57,515 bases of DNA from Burkholderiales bacterium (GCA_947474755.1 CANJJE010000015.1:1-57515); one strand, 5' to 3'; positions 7,447-16,225 are shown, numbered from the stretch's first letter. Numbers and translations: made by a program. The notes: generated by a model not told the origin, from the sequence alone.

Positions 7447-9960
7447 ATGGCCTCTATCCCACCATTCGCCGCGCACCATCGCAAAGAAGACGACGAGTGG
7501 CAGGCACTTCTGGCACATCTCACGGGCGTATCAGCGCTCGCACAACAATTTGCCGGAAAGCTGAATCTTGGGAAGCTGGGCGAACTTATCGGTCTGCTTC
7601 ACGATTTCGGAAAGTACAGCCAAGACTTCCAGACCTACTTGAAGTCAGCCATCGGCGTTCTGAACCAAGACGAGGACGAAGACTGGGTCGACTCCGCCAG
7701 CCTCAAAGGCAAGGTCGATCACTCGACGGCCGGTGCGCAAATGATCTGGCACGCCCTCAATGGAAAGGGCTCGATGTACTCGATCGCGGCTCAAGTCGCC
7801 TCGCTGTGCGTGGCGTCGCACCACTCGGGCCTGATCGACTGCATCGCTGCCGACGAGGCTCGTTTCGGTGAGGACGGATTCACCAAACGAATGAGCAAGG
7901 CAGACGAGAAAGTTCACCTTGAGGAGGCTCAACACGTCGCAGACCCAGCTGTACTTGCTAGATGCTTCGAACTCCTTGCGGACCCTGTATTGATCGATGA
8001 ATTGACTAACCTGCTGGATCTTGTCGCGCAAACCAATGGCGCAAACAAAGGTTCAGGTGCACACGGCACCTTCCAACAGTTCGGCCTGGTAGTTCGATTC
8101 CTGTTCAGTTGCCTGATCGACGCAGACCGCGTCGACACCGCGAATTTTGAACATCCGCGCACCGCACGCTTTCGTCCAACGGGCACCTATATCGGTTGGC
8201 CGACCTTACTGCAACGCCTTGAGCGTCACCTGGATGCGATGCCCCCGTTACGCGCCATTGATGGCTTGCGCCGCGACATTTCCAACCAATGCCGGGACGC
8301 CGCGTCACGCCCCGGCGGTATCTACACGCTAACCGTGCCCACAGGCGGAGGAAAGACACTTGCAAGCTTGCGGTTTGCGTTACGTCACGCGGAGCGCCGA
8401 AAGCTGGATCGCATCATCTATGTGATCCCGTTCACATCGATCATCGACCAGAACGCACAGGCAGTGCGCCAGATTCTGGAACCTTCCTTCGCACCAGAAG
8501 ACATCGGACGCGTTGTGCTGGAACACCATGGCAGCCTAACGCCCGATCAACAGACATGGCGCGAAAAACTCCTGTGCGAAAACTGGGATGCGCCGGTGGT
8601 CTACACCACCATGGTTCAGTTCCTCGAATCTTTGTTCGGATCTGGCACTCGCGGTGCGCGCCGCATGCACCAGTTGGCGAATGCCGTGCTGGTGTTCGAC
8701 GAGGTACAGACCCTGCCGATCCCCTGCGTTCATTTGTTCAACAACGCAGTGAACTTCCTGGCCGAGCGATGCAACAGCACCGTGGTGCTGTGTACCGCCA
8801 CACAACCTTTATTGCATGACGCCAGCCTGGCTGCCCGCGGAGCAATTCGCCTTGCCGAGCAGCATGAACTTATGCCCGATGTGCAGGGTTTGTTCGAACA
8901 GTTGAAACGAGTCGATGTACGTGATCGCCGAAAAGCTGGCGGCTGGTCGCATAACGAGGTGGCGCAGTTGGCAATCGCGGAAGTGAGCCGCGCAGGTAGT
9001 TGCCTTGTCATCGTCAACACCAAGAGCGCTGCGCGGCAGATATTCGATATCGCCAGCACAGCGCTTGACGGCGATTCGATCTATCACATGAGCACCGACA
9101 TGTGCCCCTCCCATCGCAAGGAAGAACTGGCCAAGGTGCGATTGCGGCTGACACACCGAGAGCCCATCCTGTGCATCAGCACCCAACTCATCGAAGCTGG
9201 GGTGGACGTTGACTTTCGTGTGGTGATCCGGTTTCTGGCGGGACTGGACTCCATCGCCCAAGCGGCTGGCCGCTGCAACCGCAACGGCCAACCCGAGCGT
9301 GGCGTGGTGCACATCGTGAATCCGCAGCAGGAAAACCTCGGGAAACTGCGCGATATCTCGATCGGGCGAGAGAAGGCGCAGCACGTGATGGACGACTACG
9401 CACAGGCCCCAGGGAGATACAGCGACAACCTGCTCGGCACTGAAGCACTTGCAGACTATTTCCGTCACTATTTTTTCGAACGCCAAAAGGACATGAGTTA
9501 CTCGGTGCCAGCAAAGGAGCTGGGCCACGACGACGACTTGCTCAATCTGCTGTCAGTCAACAAGCAGGCCGTGAATGAGCACACGGCTCGCCATGCCGCC
9601 CCGCGACTTTTTTTTCGTCAGGCGTTCATGACCGCTGGCAAGGCGTTCAAGGCGATTGATGCACCGACACAAGGCATCATCGTGCCGCACGGCGAGGACG
9701 GCAAAGAATTGATCAACGATCTGTGCACCTCATTTTTGGTCGAGAAGCAGTTCGACCTTTTGCGTCGAGCACAGCAGTACACCGTCAACGTGTTCCCGCA
9801 TGTTCTGCGCAAATTGAAAGAGGCTGGGGCCCTTTACGAAGTCAAACCCGACACCCGCATTCTTTGCCTCAATCCCCGCTACTACAGCCCGCGGTTCGGG
9901 CTGTCCACCGAACCCGTTTCTCAGATGGAGACGCTCTGTGCATCAACCTCGCCGAAATAG
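7447..9960 (+). CDS. cas3: CRISPR-associated helicase/nuclease Cas3 (type I-C)
   Basis: Cas3 is the effector nuclease recruited by Cascade to unwind and degrade target DNA. This 837-residue protein has an N-terminal HD nuclease domain (IGLLHDFGKYS near residue 51, then DHSTAG and ASHHSG). The superfamily-2 helicase follows: Walker A TVPTGGGKTLAS near residue 300, the Walker B variant VFDEVQTLP near 418, TATQPL, ISTQLIEAGVDVDF, and motif VI QAAGRCNRNGQ. ATG 7447 is chosen because HD-domain sequence (PFAAHHRKEDDEWQ) begins there. Upstream in-frame ATGs at 7285, 7297 and 7357 would add 30-54 residues overlapping the palindromes. The 7357 ATG has an AAAGGT site and remains possible. The gene overlaps cas5c by 23 nt. 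Confidence 0.95.
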   Translation: MASIPPFAAHHRKEDDEWQALLAHLTGVSALAQQFAGKLNLGKLGELIGLLHDFGKYSQDFQTYLKSAIGVLNQDEDEDWVDSASLKGKVDHSTAGAQMIWHALNGKGSMYSIAAQVASLCVASHHSGLIDCIAADEARFGEDGFTKRMSKADEKVHLEEAQHVADPAVLARCFELLADPVLIDELTNLLDLVAQTNGANKGSGAHGTFQQFGLVVRFLFSCLIDADRVDTANFEHPRTARFRPTGTYIGWPTLLQRLERHLDAMPPLRAIDGLRRDISNQCRDAASRPGGIYTLTVPTGGGKTLASLRFALRHAERRKLDRIIYVIPFTSIIDQNAQAVRQILEPSFAPEDIGRVVLEHHGSLTPDQQTWREKLLCENWDAPVVYTTMVQFLESLFGSGTRGARRMHQLANAVLVFDEVQTLPIPCVHLFNNAVNFLAERCNSTVVLCTATQPLLHDASLAARGAIRLAEQHELMPDVQGLFEQLKRVDVRDRRKAGGWSHNEVAQLAIAEVSRAGSCLVIVNTKSAARQIFDIASTALDGDSIYHMSTDMCPSHRKEELAKVRLRLTHREPILCISTQLIEAGVDVDFRVVIRFLAGLDSIAQAAGRCNRNGQPERGVVHIVNPQQENLGKLRDISIGREKAQHVMDDYAQAPGRYSDNLLGTEALADYFRHYFFERQKDMSYSVPAKELGHDDDLLNLLSVNKQAVNEHTARHAAPRLFFRQAFMTAGKAFKAIDAPTQGIIVPHGEDGKELINDLCTSFLVEKQFDLLRRAQQYTVNVFPHVLRKLKEAGALYEVKPDTRILCLNPRYYSPRFGLSTEPVSQMETLCASTSPK

Positions 9961-10666
9961 CCTTGAATTCAAGGTGTGGGGACGCTACGCGCTGTTCACT
10001 GATCCGCTAACGAAGGTGGGTGGCGAAAAGTGTTCGTATCAGGTACCCACCTACGAAGCCTTGAAGGGCGTAGCTAAATCGATCTACTGGAAGCCCACTC
10101 TAGTTTGGGTGATCGATGAAGTGCGTGTGATGAAGCGCATTCGCACGCAGACCAAGGGCACCAAGCCGCTGGAGTTCAGCGGTGGCAACAGCCTGGCGAT
10201 ATACACCTTTCTTGCGGATGTCGAGTACCAGGTACGCGCACACTTCGAGTGGAATGAGCAGCGCGCAGAGCTTGAACCAGACCGCATCGCCGGGAAGCAC
10301 CACACCGTTGCACGCCGCATGCTGGACCGAGGCGGTCGGCAAGACATTTTTCTCGGTACGCGTGACTGCCAAGGCTATGTGGAGCCATGTGAATTCGGAT
10401 CAGGTACCGGCGCGTTGGATGACTCCGGAGAACTGGCTTTCGGACTGATGTTTCACGGTTTCGACTACCCAGACGAATACGGCGGCAACGAACTGCACGC
10501 TCGCTTTTGGCGGCCGACGATGGTGGACGGCGTTATTCGGTTTTCCAGGCCAGAGCACTGTTCGAGTCGAAAGTTTGTCCGAGCAATGACGGTCAAGCCG
10601 TTCGGATTGGGAACCAGTTTGCTTGACGCGGACACCGAGGCTGCGCGGCTTGAGGTCTCGCCATGA
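9938..10666 (+). CDS. cas5c: Cas5c/Cas5d, pre-crRNA-processing Cascade subunit
   Basis: A 242-residue type I-C Cas5. In this subtype, which lacks Cas6, Cas5 cleaves pre-crRNA within the repeat and stays on the crRNA 5' handle. Typical sequence includes the N-terminal EFKVWGRYALFTDP, YEALKGVAKSIYWKP (a region rich in conserved basic and aromatic residues) and VRVMKRIRTQTKG. The C-terminus has GYVEPCEF and LGLMF-like AFGLMFHGFDYPDE. It overlaps the end of cas3 and its stop overlaps the cas8c start by 4 nt (ATGA), showing tight translational coupling. No cas6 gene was found in the window, which fits Cas5 as the processing enzyme. Confidence 0.93.
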   Translation: MHQPRRNSLEFKVWGRYALFTDPLTKVGGEKCSYQVPTYEALKGVAKSIYWKPTLVWVIDEVRVMKRIRTQTKGTKPLEFSGGNSLAIYTFLADVEYQVRAHFEWNEQRAELEPDRIAGKHHTVARRMLDRGGRQDIFLGTRDCQGYVEPCEFGSGTGALDDSGELAFGLMFHGFDYPDEYGGNELHARFWRPTMVDGVIRFSRPEHCSSRKFVRAMTVKPFGLGTSLLDADTEAARLEVSP

Positions 10667-12570
10667 GTTGGTTGCAGACGCTGTACGACACCTACGAGTC
10701 TTGCAAGGGGAATGAGCCAGAAGGCGCGGCAGTGCTCATGGCCATTGGTCACACCACTCAGCAGGCGCACATCGAAATCGTGCTCGACGGGCAAGGCAGC
10801 TTCAGGCGTGCGTCCGTCTTGGACAAAGGCTCTGGCACGACGCTGATCCCATGTACTGAAGAGTCGGGGGGGCGTGCCGGGAGCAAGCCAGTGAACCATC
10901 CCTTGTGCGACAAGCTTCAGTATCTGGCAGGTGATTTCGTCAAGTACGGCGGCGAAGTGACCTCTGGCTTCACGGCGGTGCCCGATGAGCCCCATCGCGA
11001 ATACCTTGCTTCGTTGAGTGCGTGGGCATCCTCTGGGAATGGTCACACCAAACTCAATGCCATTCACCGCTACGTTCAACGCGGTCGGGTCATCGCAGAC
11101 CTGGTTGAGTCCAAGATTCTTCCGCTGGCGGCAGACGGGAAATTGCTGAAAGAGTGGAAGGGCGATAAAACCCAAGCCCCTGCCATTTACAAGCCCTTGT
11201 CTGCTGGGCAGAGACCAGAAGACGCTTTCGTTCGGTGGCGCGTCGAAGAAGGTAACAACCCGGCGTCCGGCACGTGGCAGGACAAGGCGTTGATCGAAGC
11301 CTGGATCGCACACTACGCCAGCACGCAGACCCGCCGGGGTTACTGCATGGTGCGCGGCGAGCAAAGCACGCTCGCCGTGCAACACCCAGCCAAGCTGCGA
11401 AACGCTGGCGACAAAGCCAAGTTGATCTCTGCCAACGACAACACGGGCTACACATTCCGAGGTCGATTCATCGAATCGGGTGAGGCAGCTAGCGTCGGCT
11501 TCGAGGTGACGCAAAAGGCGCATAACGCCTTGCGCTGGTTGATCGCTCGGCAAGGGTCACGTAACGGAGACCAAGCCATCGTGAGTTGGGCCATTTCGGG
11601 GAAGCGCTTGCCGGATCCGATGGCTAGCACCTACGAACTGCTCGGTATCGATCCGAGCCAGACCCCAGACATGGTCGATTCGGTCCAAACAGGCCAAGCG
11701 TTTGCACTTCGATTGAATAAAGCCATGAACGGCTATCGCGCGACGCTCGAGCCGGCTGAGAACGTTGTCGTCATGGGACTGGACTCCGCAACTCCGGGCC
11801 GACTCGCCGTTACCTATTACCGGGAGGTTCGTGGTTCGGAGTTTCTGGAGCGGGTCGAGACTTGGCATTTGAAGGTGGCATGGCCTCAAAACTTCGGAAA
11901 GGACACCAAGTTCATTGGTGCGCCAGCCCCCCGTGAAATTGCGCAGGCCGCATATGGTCGCCGATCGGACGAGAAGCTTGAAAAAGCAACCCGCGAGCGC
12001 TTGCTACCTTGCATCGTCGACGGCGCAGCGATTCCGCGCGATCTGGTAGAGGCAACAAAACGCCGTGCAGTCAACCGCGTGGGAATGGATTCTTGGGAAT
12101 GGGAAAAGTGCCTGGGCATCGCATGCGCGCTGTTCAGAGGTCAACACAGTGAGAGGAAATATCAAATGGCGCTGGAACCGGGACGAACGAACCGTGACTA
12201 CCTCTATGGGCGACTTCTGGCGATAGCAGAGCACGTCGAAGGGCGTGCGCTCTTCATCGCTGGCGAGAAGCGCGAGACGACAGCGGCACGCCTGATGCAG
12301 CGCTTTGCCGATCGACCTCATTCGGCTTGGCGAAGCATCGAACTGGCTCTTGTTCCCTACAAGACCCGGCTGCGCAACCTGCGACCGGGATTCCTGGATG
12401 CCATGCAAAAAGAACTTGACGACGTGATGGCGGCCTTCGACGGCGATGGGTTCACGAGCGATGCCGCCTTGAGTGGCGAATTCCTACTGGGCTACCACTG
12501 CCAGCGACAGGCGCTACGGCCCAAAGGCCAAGAGCGCGAGGAAGAACAAACCAGTGACACCACGATTTGA
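10663..12570 (+). CDS. cas8c: Cas8c (Csd1), large Cascade subunit
   Basis: A 635-residue Csd1-family protein, the large subunit of type I-C Cascade that recognises the PAM. Family-like segments include MSWLQTLYDTYESC at the N-terminus, GTTLIPCTEES and NHPLCDKLQYL, FRGRFIESGEAASVGFEVTQKAHNAL in the middle, VVMGLDSATPGRLAVTYYRE, and the C-terminal LYGRLLAIAEHVEGRAL. The length is somewhat above the ~600 residues usual for the family, and no frameshift is apparent. In type I-C systems an internal start inside cas8c can yield the small subunit Cas11c. A separate product was not resolved here, and candidate internal ATGs would need experimental mapping. Confidence 0.92.
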   Translation: MSWLQTLYDTYESCKGNEPEGAAVLMAIGHTTQQAHIEIVLDGQGSFRRASVLDKGSGTTLIPCTEESGGRAGSKPVNHPLCDKLQYLAGDFVKYGGEVTSGFTAVPDEPHREYLASLSAWASSGNGHTKLNAIHRYVQRGRVIADLVESKILPLAADGKLLKEWKGDKTQAPAIYKPLSAGQRPEDAFVRWRVEEGNNPASGTWQDKALIEAWIAHYASTQTRRGYCMVRGEQSTLAVQHPAKLRNAGDKAKLISANDNTGYTFRGRFIESGEAASVGFEVTQKAHNALRWLIARQGSRNGDQAIVSWAISGKRLPDPMASTYELLGIDPSQTPDMVDSVQTGQAFALRLNKAMNGYRATLEPAENVVVMGLDSATPGRLAVTYYREVRGSEFLERVETWHLKVAWPQNFGKDTKFIGAPAPREIAQAAYGRRSDEKLEKATRERLLPCIVDGAAIPRDLVEATKRRAVNRVGMDSWEWEKCLGIACALFRGQHSERKYQMALEPGRTNRDYLYGRLLAIAEHVEGRALFIAGEKRETTAARLMQRFADRPHSAWRSIELALVPYKTRLRNLRPGFLDAMQKELDDVMAAFDGDGFTSDAALSGEFLLGYHCQRQALRPKGQEREEEQTSDTTI

Positions 12571-12587
12571 CTGACAAGGAAAACACC

Positions 12588-13448
12588 ATGACGACGCTGC
12601 AAAACAAGATTGACTTCGCCATCGTATTTCGGGTGAAGCACGCCAACCCGAATGGCGATCCGCTCAATGGCAACCGCCCGCGCACCGACTATGGTGGCCT
12701 CGGCGAAATCACTGATGTGTGCCTGAAACGAAAGGTGCGCGACCGACTTCAAGAGGTAGGTCAATCAATCTTCGTCCAGTCGGACGACCGCAAGGTCGAC
12801 GGCGAGACCAGCTTGCGCAACCGTGCCGAATCAGAGACCAACGGAATCGGCAAAAAAGCATTCAGCAAAGGAGCAAAGAAGGAAGAAACCGCAAAAGCGG
12901 CATGCGCCAAATGGTTCGACGTTCGCGCCTTCGGCCAAGTTTTTGCCTTCGGCAAGGACGGCGATGCCAGTGGGGTTTCGATCCCGGTGCGTGGGCCGCT
13001 GACCATCCAATCTGCATTCAGCAAAGAGCCGGTCAGCATCACCAGCACGCAGATCACCAAGAGCGTGAGTGGCGAAGGCGATGGGACCAAGCGAGGTTCG
13101 GACACCATGGGCATGAAGCATCGCGTGGATCACGGCATATACGAGTGCTACGGCAGCATCAATCCACAACTTGCTGAACGCACAGGTTTCAACGACGCCG
13201 ATGCCACCGTAATCAAAAGCATCCTGCCGAAGCTGTTTGAAAACGACGCTTCATCGGCACGACCGGATGGAAGCATGCAAGTCGTGGCCGTTGTCTGGTG
13301 GCACCATAACTGCAAGCCCGGACAGTATTCCTCCGCGAAGGTTCACGATTCACTGCGCCGACTTTTGCAGAACGACGGTTCATTCGACAAAGATGTGCTG
13401 AAGACATCCCTCTCTGGCCTAGTCCCGGAGGTGATCGAGGGCTTCTGA
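12588..13448 (+). CDS. cas7c: Cas7c (Csd2), Cascade backbone subunit
   Basis: A 286-residue Csd2-family protein, several copies of which form the crRNA-binding backbone of type I-C Cascade. The N-terminus KIDFAIVFRVKHANPNGDPLNGNRPRTD is the family hallmark. It is followed by VCLKRKVRDRL, SIPVRGPLTIQSAFS, SITSTQITKSV, and GMKHRVDHGIYECYGSI. ATG 12588 follows an AAGGA site with 7-nt spacing, so it is preferred to the TTG at 12567 that overlaps cas8c. The stop at 13448 lies within the 3' end of the convergent toxin gene (30-bp overlap). Confidence 0.94.
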   Translation: MTTLQNKIDFAIVFRVKHANPNGDPLNGNRPRTDYGGLGEITDVCLKRKVRDRLQEVGQSIFVQSDDRKVDGETSLRNRAESETNGIGKKAFSKGAKKEETAKAACAKWFDVRAFGQVFAFGKDGDASGVSIPVRGPLTIQSAFSKEPVSITSTQITKSVSGEGDGTKRGSDTMGMKHRVDHGIYECYGSINPQLAERTGFNDADATVIKSILPKLFENDASSARPDGSMQVVAVVWWHHNCKPGQYSSAKVHDSLRRLLQNDGSFDKDVLKTSLSGLVPEVIEGF

Positions 13449-13748
13449 TCTCGGGCTAACTACCGCCCCCCGCCAATACCCTAGCTCGCGGCCCTGATGC
13501 GCGACGGCAATCACAGAAATCGTCGCGCCCCTGCCGCGATAGACCAGCGTGCGGGGGACTCGCTTCAATGGCCATCGGGTACCAACGCAGGTGGGCCGAC
13601 CGACTTTGGGCATCAACAGGAGCAAATCTAGTGCGCGTTGCACGGCCCACTCAAACTGCTCCGCTACAGCAGCACCGCCATCTGCCAAACACCAGCGCCC
13701 GGCTTCCAGCAACTCTTGTCGAGCCGAACGTTCGATGCGGTGGATCAC
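13419..13748 (-). CDS. ParE/RelE-superfamily toxin, antisense within the cas cluster
   Basis: A 109-residue protein of the ParE/RelE toxin superfamily, whose members inhibit gyrase or cleave ribosome-bound mRNA. Typical features are the N-terminal helical hairpin (SARQELLEAGRWCLADGG, FEWAVQRALDLLL), the MPKVGRP turn, the strand RTLVYRG, and the C-terminal VIAVAHQGRELGYWRG. It starts with GTG at 13748. That GTG overlaps a TGA which would end the antitoxin frame were it not for its earlier TAG. About a dozen residues after YWRG are encoded antisense to the cas7c 3' end and look like a run-on tail. Which toxin subfamily and target applies is not determinable from sequence. Confidence 0.8.
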   Translation of the reverse strand: MIHRIERSARQELLEAGRWCLADGGAAVAEQFEWAVQRALDLLLLMPKVGRPTCVGTRWPLKRVPRTLVYRGRGATISVIAVAHQGRELGYWRGAVVSPRSEALDHLRD

Positions 13749-13795
13749 GCCTTCGGATGGTGGGCTTCGATCATCGCGCGCAACTCAGCCATCAC

Positions 13796-13987
13796 CTATT
13801 CAGCAGAGCAAGACTCCGTGAGTCCGGCATCCTTGACTGCAATGCGTTTGGCAATCTCGGCTTCCCAAGCGGGGTCCAATGGCGGCGCAGAAAGTACCGG
13901 GTCAGCCAAACGCTCGATCAACTCGGCACGATCGTTTTGCGACAGCTTCAAGGCATCGGCCATCACGGCATCCAATGAAGTGGGCAT
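13796..13987 (-). pseudogene. Addiction-module antitoxin, probably truncated by an in-frame TAG
   Basis: A 63-residue protein (MPTSLDAVMADALKLSQNDR onward) of the short 'putative addiction module component' antitoxin family that pairs with ParE/RelE-like toxins. The start ATG 13987 has a strong GGGGGAG site. Family members usually have an acidic C-terminus of the form 'E-x-V-x-A-E-L-R'. Here the frame meets TAG at 13798-13796 right after SCSAE, and then continues with VMAELRAMIEAHHPKA before TGA at 13747-13745. That TGA overlaps the toxin GTG as GTGA. The downstream part therefore looks like the original C-terminus cut off by a single-codon nonsense change. If the TAG is read through, or if 63 residues suffice, the gene may still work. 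Confidence 0.65.
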
Positions 13988-14047
13988 GGCGCTCCCCCTG
14001 CACATCAACACGCTCAAAACTTAGCCCTGCACCGTTCTGCGGGTTCT
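13988..14047. promoter_or_regulatory. Short divergent region between antitoxin and cas4
   Basis: Only 60 bp separates the antitoxin start (minus strand) from the cas4 start (plus strand). Any local promoter for the toxin-antitoxin pair and any for cas4-cas1-cas2 must share this space or lie inside the genes. No confident -35/-10 pair was assigned. The antitoxin ribosome site (GGGGGAG) is visible on the minus strand. The call rests on the geometry alone. Confidence 0.35.
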
Positions 14048-14680
14048 ATGGAAGACCTCGATCCCCTGCCCCTTTCCGCCCTGCAGCACTGGGCCTATTG
14101 CCCGCGCCAGTGCGGGCTGATTCACCTGGAGCAGGCGTTCGACGACAACCTTCACACGCTGCGTGGTCAGGCCGTACACAGCACGGTCGACAAACCCGGC
14201 GTTGAAGTGCGCGCCGGGCTGCGGGTCGAGCGCGCGCTACCACTGTGGAGCGATGCGCTGGGCCTGATTGGCAAGGCCGATGTGGTCGAGTTTGAGCCGG
14301 ACCGCACGCCGTACCCGGTGGAGTACAAGCACGGCTCGAGCAACAAGGCGGCTGACATCGCCGCTTGCGACGATGTGCAGCTGGCCGCTCAGGCGCTGTG
14401 CCTGGAAGAGATGACCGGTCGCACCGTGCGCGAGGGCGCGCTGTACTACGCCAGTTCGAAGCGCCGGCGTGTGGTGCCGATCAACGACGCCTTGCGTGCA
14501 CAGGTGGTGGACATCGCCACCGCGCTGCGCGCCATGCATGCCGGCGGCGTCCTGCCATTGCCGACGAATGACGTGCGCCGCTGCAAGGGCTGCTCGCTTC
14601 GCGATCGCTGTCAGCCGGAAGCGGTGGCCCGCTTGCGTGAACCGAAAGCGCACACCGCTCTGTTCGACCCCGAAGCCTGA
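14048..14680 (+). CDS. cas4: Cas4 Fe-S exonuclease of the adaptation module
   Basis: A 210-residue Cas4, a RecB-like nuclease that trims prespacers and selects PAM-containing ends for Cas1-Cas2. The four Fe-S cysteines are visible: one in YCPRQC near the N-terminus (residues about 18-22) and three in CKGCSLRDRC near the C-terminus. The nuclease motifs are GKADVVEF, the PVEYKHGS strand with its Asp/Glu-Lys, and DDVQLAAQALCLEEM. The ribosome site is weak. The gene is followed by cas1 after 21 nt. It is separated from the effector genes by the antisense toxin-antitoxin pair, so it may need its own promoter. Confidence 0.93.
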   Translation: MEDLDPLPLSALQHWAYCPRQCGLIHLEQAFDDNLHTLRGQAVHSTVDKPGVEVRAGLRVERALPLWSDALGLIGKADVVEFEPDRTPYPVEYKHGSSNKAADIAACDDVQLAAQALCLEEMTGRTVREGALYYASSKRRRVVPINDALRAQVVDIATALRAMHAGGVLPLPTNDVRRCKGCSLRDRCQPEAVARLREPKAHTALFDPEA

Positions 14681-14701
14681 TCGTTCAAAAGGTGAACAGG
14701 C

Positions 14702-15730
14702 ATGCAACTGCTTAACACGCTATACGTCACGCTGCCCGACAGCTACCTGCGGCTCGACAACGATACGTTGCGTGTTCAAGTCGATGATGAAACCAAGCTG
14801 CGTGTGCCACTGCACCACTTGCAGGCGGTGGTGTGCTTCGGCCATGTGAATCTGAGTGCGCCGCTGATGCACCGACTGGCTGATGAGGCGATTGCACTGG
14901 TGCTACTTGACGCCAATGGCCGCTTCAAGGCGCGGCTGGAGGGCGCGGTGTCAGGCAATGTGTTGCTGCGGCTAGCGCAGCACCGTGCAGTCGAAAATGA
15001 CCCTTTCACGCTGGAAGTGTCGCGCGCGATGGTGGCCGGCAAACTGAAAAACCAGCGACAGGTGCTGCTGCGTGGTGCTCGCGAAGCCAAGCAAGCCGAG
15101 GAGCAGGAGTTGCTGACACGGGCTGCGCAGGATCTCGCCGCCAGCCTGCGCGGGCTGCCGCAAGCCACTACGCTCGACGTATTGCGCGGTGTGGAAGGCG
15201 AGGCCGCACGAACATACTTTGCTGCGATCAACCTGTTGGTGCGATCGGAGCTGCGCACGGACTTCAGCATGGACGGGCGCAGCCGAAGGCCTCCTCGCGA
15301 TCGCATGAATGCACTGCTATCGTTTCTCTACGCCATGTGGATGAACGATTGCCGCTCAGCCTGCGAAGCCGCTGGGCTAGACCCGCAACTGGGCTTCCTA
15401 CATGCGGTACGCCCCGGCCGCGCCGCGCTGGCCCTGGACTTGGTCGAAGAGTTTCGGCCGCTCGCCGACCGGCTGGCGCTGACGTTGGTGAATAGGGGCC
15501 AACTGGGCCCCGCTGACTTCGCGCTGCGTGAAGGCGGCGCCGTCAGCCTGGAGGCCGATGCGCGCAAAGCGGTGGTGGTGGCGTATCAGGAGCGCAAGCA
15601 GGAACTACTGACCCACCCGCTCCTGGCCGAAAGCCTACCGCTCGGCGTTGTGCCACTGGTGCAGGCGCGTTTGCTGGCGAGACATGTCCGCGGTGATGCG
15701 CCTGCGTATCTGCCATTTGCCATCAAGTAA
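14702..15730 (+). CDS. cas1: Cas1 integrase (type I-C)
   Basis: A 342-residue Cas1, the metal-dependent integrase that joins new spacers to the leader end of the array. It shows the type I-C N-terminus [23 protein letters not shown] and [21 protein letters not shown]. The active-site Glu-His-Asp context is in [39 protein letters not shown], with the conserved H and E/D positions. An AAGGTG ribosome site lies 8 nt upstream. cas2 starts 20 nt after its stop. No truncation is apparent. Confidence 0.95.
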   Translation: MQLLNTLYVTLPDSYLRLDNDTLRVQVDDETKLRVPLHHLQAVVCFGHVNLSAPLMHRLADEAIALVLLDANGRFKARLEGAVSGNVLLRLAQHRAVENDPFTLEVSRAMVAGKLKNQRQVLLRGAREAKQAEEQELLTRAAQDLAASLRGLPQATTLDVLRGVEGEAARTYFAAINLLVRSELRTDFSMDGRSRRPPRDRMNALLSFLYAMWMNDCRSACEAAGLDPQLGFLHAVRPGRAALALDLVEEFRPLADRLALTLVNRGQLGPADFALREGGAVSLEADARKAVVVAYQERKQELLTHPLLAESLPLGVVPLVQARLLARHVRGDAPAYLPFAIK

Positions 15731-15750
15731 CTTTCACACCTAGCGCTGCG

Positions 15751-16041
15751 ATGCTGGTGATCGTTTGCTACGACGTGAACACAGAGACCCGTGAAGGCCG
15801 GCGTCGACTGCGTCGCGTTGCCAGGGTGTGCGAAGGCACGGGCCAACGGGTGCAGAAATCGGTCTTTGAATGCCAGGTGACACTGGCCGAGTTGGAAACG
15901 CTGGAGCGCAAGCTGCTAGCCGAAATCAGCCTGGAACAGGACTGCTTGCGCCTGTATCGAATGGCCGAGGTACGCGGCTGCGAAGTTCGCGAATACGGCA
16001 AGTTCAAAGCCACGGACTTTGATGGACCCTTGGTTTTATGA
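15751..16041 (+). CDS. cas2: Cas2 integration-complex subunit
   Basis: A 96-residue Cas2, the structural dimer at the centre of the Cas1-Cas2 integration complex. The N-terminal strand [13 protein letters not shown] carries the conserved Asp, followed by [29 protein letters not shown] and a C-terminal [13 protein letters not shown]. It is the last cas gene, ending 184 bp before the first repeat, which matches the usual order of adaptation genes, leader and array. Confidence 0.95.
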   Translation: MLVIVCYDVNTETREGRRRLRRVARVCEGTGQRVQKSVFECQVTLAELETLERKLLAEISLEQDCLRLYRMAEVRGCEVREYGKFKATDFDGPLVL

Positions 16042-16225
16042 TGGGTCGCGCGGACCTGTAGTGACCGTTCTTGTCTTGAGAGGTTCGCGTGCCACTCATG
16101 TGCTTGCTACCGCTGACGAAGCGATCTTTTCCATGCCAATTTGCGCGCGCAAAACCAAGCTGAACCCGCAGGTTCGCGCGACGCGTTCAGTTTTTGTTGC
16201 CGAATCAGCAAGTTACGAAGGTGGA
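16042..16225 (+). promoter_or_regulatory. CRISPR leader with a 14-bp palindrome and alternative hairpins
   Basis: The 184 bp between cas2 and the first repeat. It contains a perfect 14-bp palindrome TTTGCGCGCGCAAA at 16140-16153. A long inverted repeat follows: AAGCTGAAC at 16157-16165 against GTTCAGTTT at 16185-16193, merging into a run of five T. A smaller perfect hairpin GAACC-CGCA-GGTTC at 16162-16175 uses the same left arm, so the two structures exclude each other. The array-proximal part is less GC-rich than its surroundings, as leaders usually are. The promoter for the array is expected here but was not pinpointed. Confidence 0.7.
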
